Shown: positions 6,255 to 7,827 of the stretch, piece after piece
How positions within the stretch are numbered: position 1 is the stretch's first letter
Layout: each line of letters begins with the position of its first letter
From: Candidatus Omnitrophota bacterium
Lineage (GTDB): Bacteria; Omnitrophota; Koll11; Zapsychrales; Aceulaceae
Direction: 5' to 3'
Assembly: GCA_029931885.1 (NCBI GenBank)
Contig: JAOZRJ010000065.1
Coordinates: 1 to 7,827 of the forward strand
Length of the DNA stretch: 7,827 nucleotides
The notes under the pieces: model-generated
What the model saw: only the letters and a program-made list of their open reading frames with translations
Told to the model about the DNA's origin: nothing
The model's database searches: none
Made by a program: the position numbers and the translations under genes

Positions 6255-7297
6255 ACTTAGAGAATTTAATTAATCATACCGGAGAATGGCTTAAGGGAAC
6301 AGGACCGCAATCACAGATTGTAATGTCTTCGCGTATTCGTCTTGCAAGAAATTTGGATAAAATTCCTTTTCCGGCAAGAGCGAATCGTAAGGATTTAGCG
6401 GAAGCCTTTGATATTATTCAGTTAGCTATATCGGAATCTGGATATTTTAAGGATTCATTTTTGCTTAAAATTAATGAATTGGATAATTTGGATCGTCAAT
6501 TTTTAATTGAGCGACACTTAATGAGTCATGACCACGCATCGACGGGTGAGGGTAAGGCTATTTCTGTTTCCAAGGAAGAGATTTTATCTATCATGATTAA
6601 TGAAGAGGATCATCTTCGCATCCAGGTAATGCAATCCGGATTTAATTTGCCAGAGACATGGAAAATTATTAATACGATTGATGATATCTTGGAGGAAAAA
6701 ATAACTTATGCTTATTTGCCGGAATGGGGATATTTGACAGCTTGTCCGACGAACACAGGAACCGGGATGAGGGGCTCAGTGATGTTGCATTTGCCGGCAT
6801 TGGTTATGACAAAACAGATTAATAAAGTATTGGAGGCGATAGCGAAGCTGAGCTTTGCCTCGAGAGGATTTTATGGCGAGGGAACGCAGGCCATTGGAAA
6901 CTTTTTTCAAATTTCTAATCAAGTTTCTTTGGGTCATAGTGAGGGAGATATTCTGCAAAATATTAATGGATTGGTGCGTCAGATTATCGAGCAGGAGGAA
7001 CAGGCGCGTCAGGCACTTTTGGTACAAAATAAATCAGTTCTGGAAGATAAGATTTGGCGGTCTTGTGGAGTATTAAAAAGCGCTCATATTATTTCAAGTC
7101 AGGAAACAGTTGAATTATTATCTATGGTGCGCTTAGGCATTGATATGGGAATTCTTAAGGATATTAGCACTCAGGCTATTAATGAACTTTTTATTATGAT
7201 TCAGCCTGCTCATCTTCAGAAAATTGAAGGAAAAAAACTTAGCGCTTCTGAGCGCGATGCAAAAAGAGCCAGTTTAATTCGAAGTAAGTTAGGGTAA
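6251..7297 (+). CDS. mcsB: Protein arginine kinase McsB
   Basis: McsB transfers the ATP gamma-phosphate to arginine side chains of misfolded proteins, marking them for ClpC-ClpP. The 348 residues are full length for the family. Visible elements are the phosphagen-kinase-like SSRIRLARN (26-34), the acidic NEEDHLR (117-123), the catalytic Cys165 in LTACPTNTGTG, and the following RGSVMLHLPAL. The C-terminal RDAKRA (335-340) fits the RDxxRA motif by which McsB senses phosphoarginine allosterically, so the enzyme looks active and self-regulated. Metabolic arginine or creatine kinases share the catalytic core, but the McsA partner, the RDxxRA motif and the following clpC support a protein kinase role. 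It starts inside the mcsA stop codon, and a purine-rich GAAGGAAAAGG in mcsA may serve as ribosome binding site. Confidence 0.95.
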   Translation: MNLENLINHTGEWLKGTGPQSQIVMSSRIRLARNLDKIPFPARANRKDLAEAFDIIQLAISESGYFKDSFLLKINELDNLDRQFLIERHLMSHDHASTGEGKAISVSKEEILSIMINEEDHLRIQVMQSGFNLPETWKIINTIDDILEEKITYAYLPEWGYLTACPTNTGTGMRGSVMLHLPALVMTKQINKVLEAIAKLSFASRGFYGEGTQAIGNFFQISNQVSLGHSEGDILQNINGLVRQIIEQEEQARQALLVQNKSVLEDKIWRSCGVLKSAHIISSQETVELLSMVRLGIDMGILKDISTQAINELFIMIQPAHLQKIEGKKLSASERDAKRASLIRSKLG

Positions 7298-7349
7298 TGA
7301 TAAATTATTATTGATTTTAATTATTATTTGAACCATTAGGAGGATTTTT

Positions 7350-7827
7350 ATGTTTAATAGATTTACCGAAAGAGCAAGAAAAGTTATTGTTTTAGCTAAG
7401 GAAGAAGCAAAAAGATTTAATCATGATTATATCGGAACCGAGCATCTTCTTTTGGGATTGATTCGAGAAGGAGAAGGTGTTGCTGCTGCTGTTTTACAGA
7501 AGCTCGGCCTCGATCTTGAATCTATCCGTATTGAAGTGGAAAAAATTGTTCAGCCTGGACCGCAAACGCAGGTGATGGGAGATATTCCTTTTACTCCGAG
7601 ATCAAAAAAGGCTTTAGAGCTTTCTGCTGAAGAAGCCAGATCTCTTGGGCATAATTATATCGGAACGGAACATCTCCTTTTGGGATTGATTCGAGAAGGA
7701 GAAGGTGTTGCGTACCGTGTATTCTTAAACATGGGTGTGGATCTAGAAAAAGTTCGAAATGAAATTTTAGAATTATTAGGTTCAGGTATTCCAGGGTTTG
7801 GCACGCAAGAGAAAACAAAGAAAGGAA
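7350..7827 (+). CDS. clpC: ClpC AAA+ unfoldase, N-terminal part (runs off window)
   Basis: ClpC unfolds substrates and feeds them to ClpP. Only the first 159 codons are present and the frame is open to the window end. They begin MFNRFTERARKVIVLAKEEA and contain both repeats of the Clp N-domain: YIGTEHLLLGLIREGEGVA at 27-45 and again at 103-121. A linker rich in Gly, Lys and Thr follows (LGSGIPGFGTQEKTKKG), so the first AAA+ module lies beyond the edge. Glu31 and Glu107 correspond by alignment to Bacillus ClpC Glu32 and Glu106, which bind phosphoarginine, in keeping with the upstream McsA/McsB genes. A strong AGGAGG (7338-7343) lies six bases before the ATG. The 52-base gap after mcsB is almost pure A/T and shows no convincing promoter or ctsR-type operator. 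ClpB is unlikely because of the N-domain sequence and the neighbours. Confidence 0.95.
   Translation, partial: MFNRFTERARKVIVLAKEEAKRFNHDYIGTEHLLLGLIREGEGVAAAVLQKLGLDLESIRIEVEKIVQPGPQTQVMGDIPFTPRSKKALELSAEEARSLGHNYIGTEHLLLGLIREGEGVAYRVFLNMGVDLEKVRNEILELLGSGIPGFGTQEKTKKG
7426..7711 (+). repeat. 58-base near-identical direct DNA repeat within clpC
   Basis: Bases 7426-7483 and 7654-7711 agree at 55 of 58 positions, with the last 35 bases identical. The units lie 228 bases (76 codons) apart, in frame, and code for the matching segments of the two Clp N-domain repeats. The protein repeat is a family trait. The identity at synonymous sites is not required by it and points to gene conversion or a recent duplication. 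Confidence 0.85.

Noticed and set aside
6776..7076. Overlapping short frames on both strands within mcsB
   Set aside because: They lie entirely in the McsB catalytic core region; their composition looks like out-of-frame translation.
7298..7349. Separate clpC promoter in the mcsB-clpC gap
   Set aside because: The gap is almost all A/T, so TATTAT-like words occur by chance; no -35/-10 pair with suitable spacing was found.
7591..7818. Minus-strand frame opposite clpC
   Set aside because: The + strand encodes an unmistakable ClpC N-domain with a strong ribosome binding site across this stretch.
1..7827. CRISPR array, tRNA/rRNA gene, insertion sequence or phage remnants
   Set aside because: No regularly spaced repeats, RNA gene signatures, transposase frames or terminal inverted repeats were seen; the window is densely filled with housekeeping genes on one strand.

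Overview
The window is an AT-rich stretch with every supported gene on the + strand. It reads like the chromosome of a diderm (outer-membrane) bacterium that also carries the protein-arginine-phosphorylation system best known from Firmicutes. The evidence is a LolC/E-type permease with its LolD ATPase (lipoprotein export to an outer membrane) in the same gene string as mcsA, mcsB and clpC. This combination, with lysS and ilvE, fits the Omnitrophota/PVC side of the tree. That placement is inferred from gene content and was not tested by a search.

Layout. Positions 1-642 hold the last codons of an unidentified upstream gene and a complete ThiF-family adenylyltransferase that overlaps it by 4 bases. 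Positions 643-1298 hold lexA, with a promoter whose -35/-10 spacer is filled by a near-perfect palindrome, a strong candidate LexA operator. Positions 1299-1482 are a 184-base intergenic region with small AT-rich hairpins, an imperfect direct repeat and a perfect consensus sigma-70-type promoter. From there runs a compact operon: lysS (1483-2940), lolC/E-type permease (2937-4136), lolD (4136-4804), ilvE (4829-5692), mcsA (5724-6254), mcsB (6251-7297) and the start of clpC (7350 to the window end, truncated by the window edge). Three junctions overlap by 1 or 4 bases, which suggests translational coupling.

How the genes work together. McsB with its activator McsA phosphorylates arginines on damaged proteins. 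The ClpC N-terminal domain recognises phosphoarginine and, with ClpP (not in the window), degrades them. All key residues visible for this route are kept: the McsB catalytic Cys, the McsB RDxxRA phosphoarginine-sensing motif, four CxxC pairs in McsA, and both GTE glutamates of the ClpC N-domain. The usual Firmicute repressor gene ctsR is not next to them; the cluster instead sits behind housekeeping genes and probably shares the lysS promoter.

Most of the window is well-known gene families. The most original signals are the lexA operator candidate, the possible leaderless lexA transcript, the ctsR-less McsAB-ClpC arrangement in a diderm, and a 58-base near-identical DNA repeat inside clpC.
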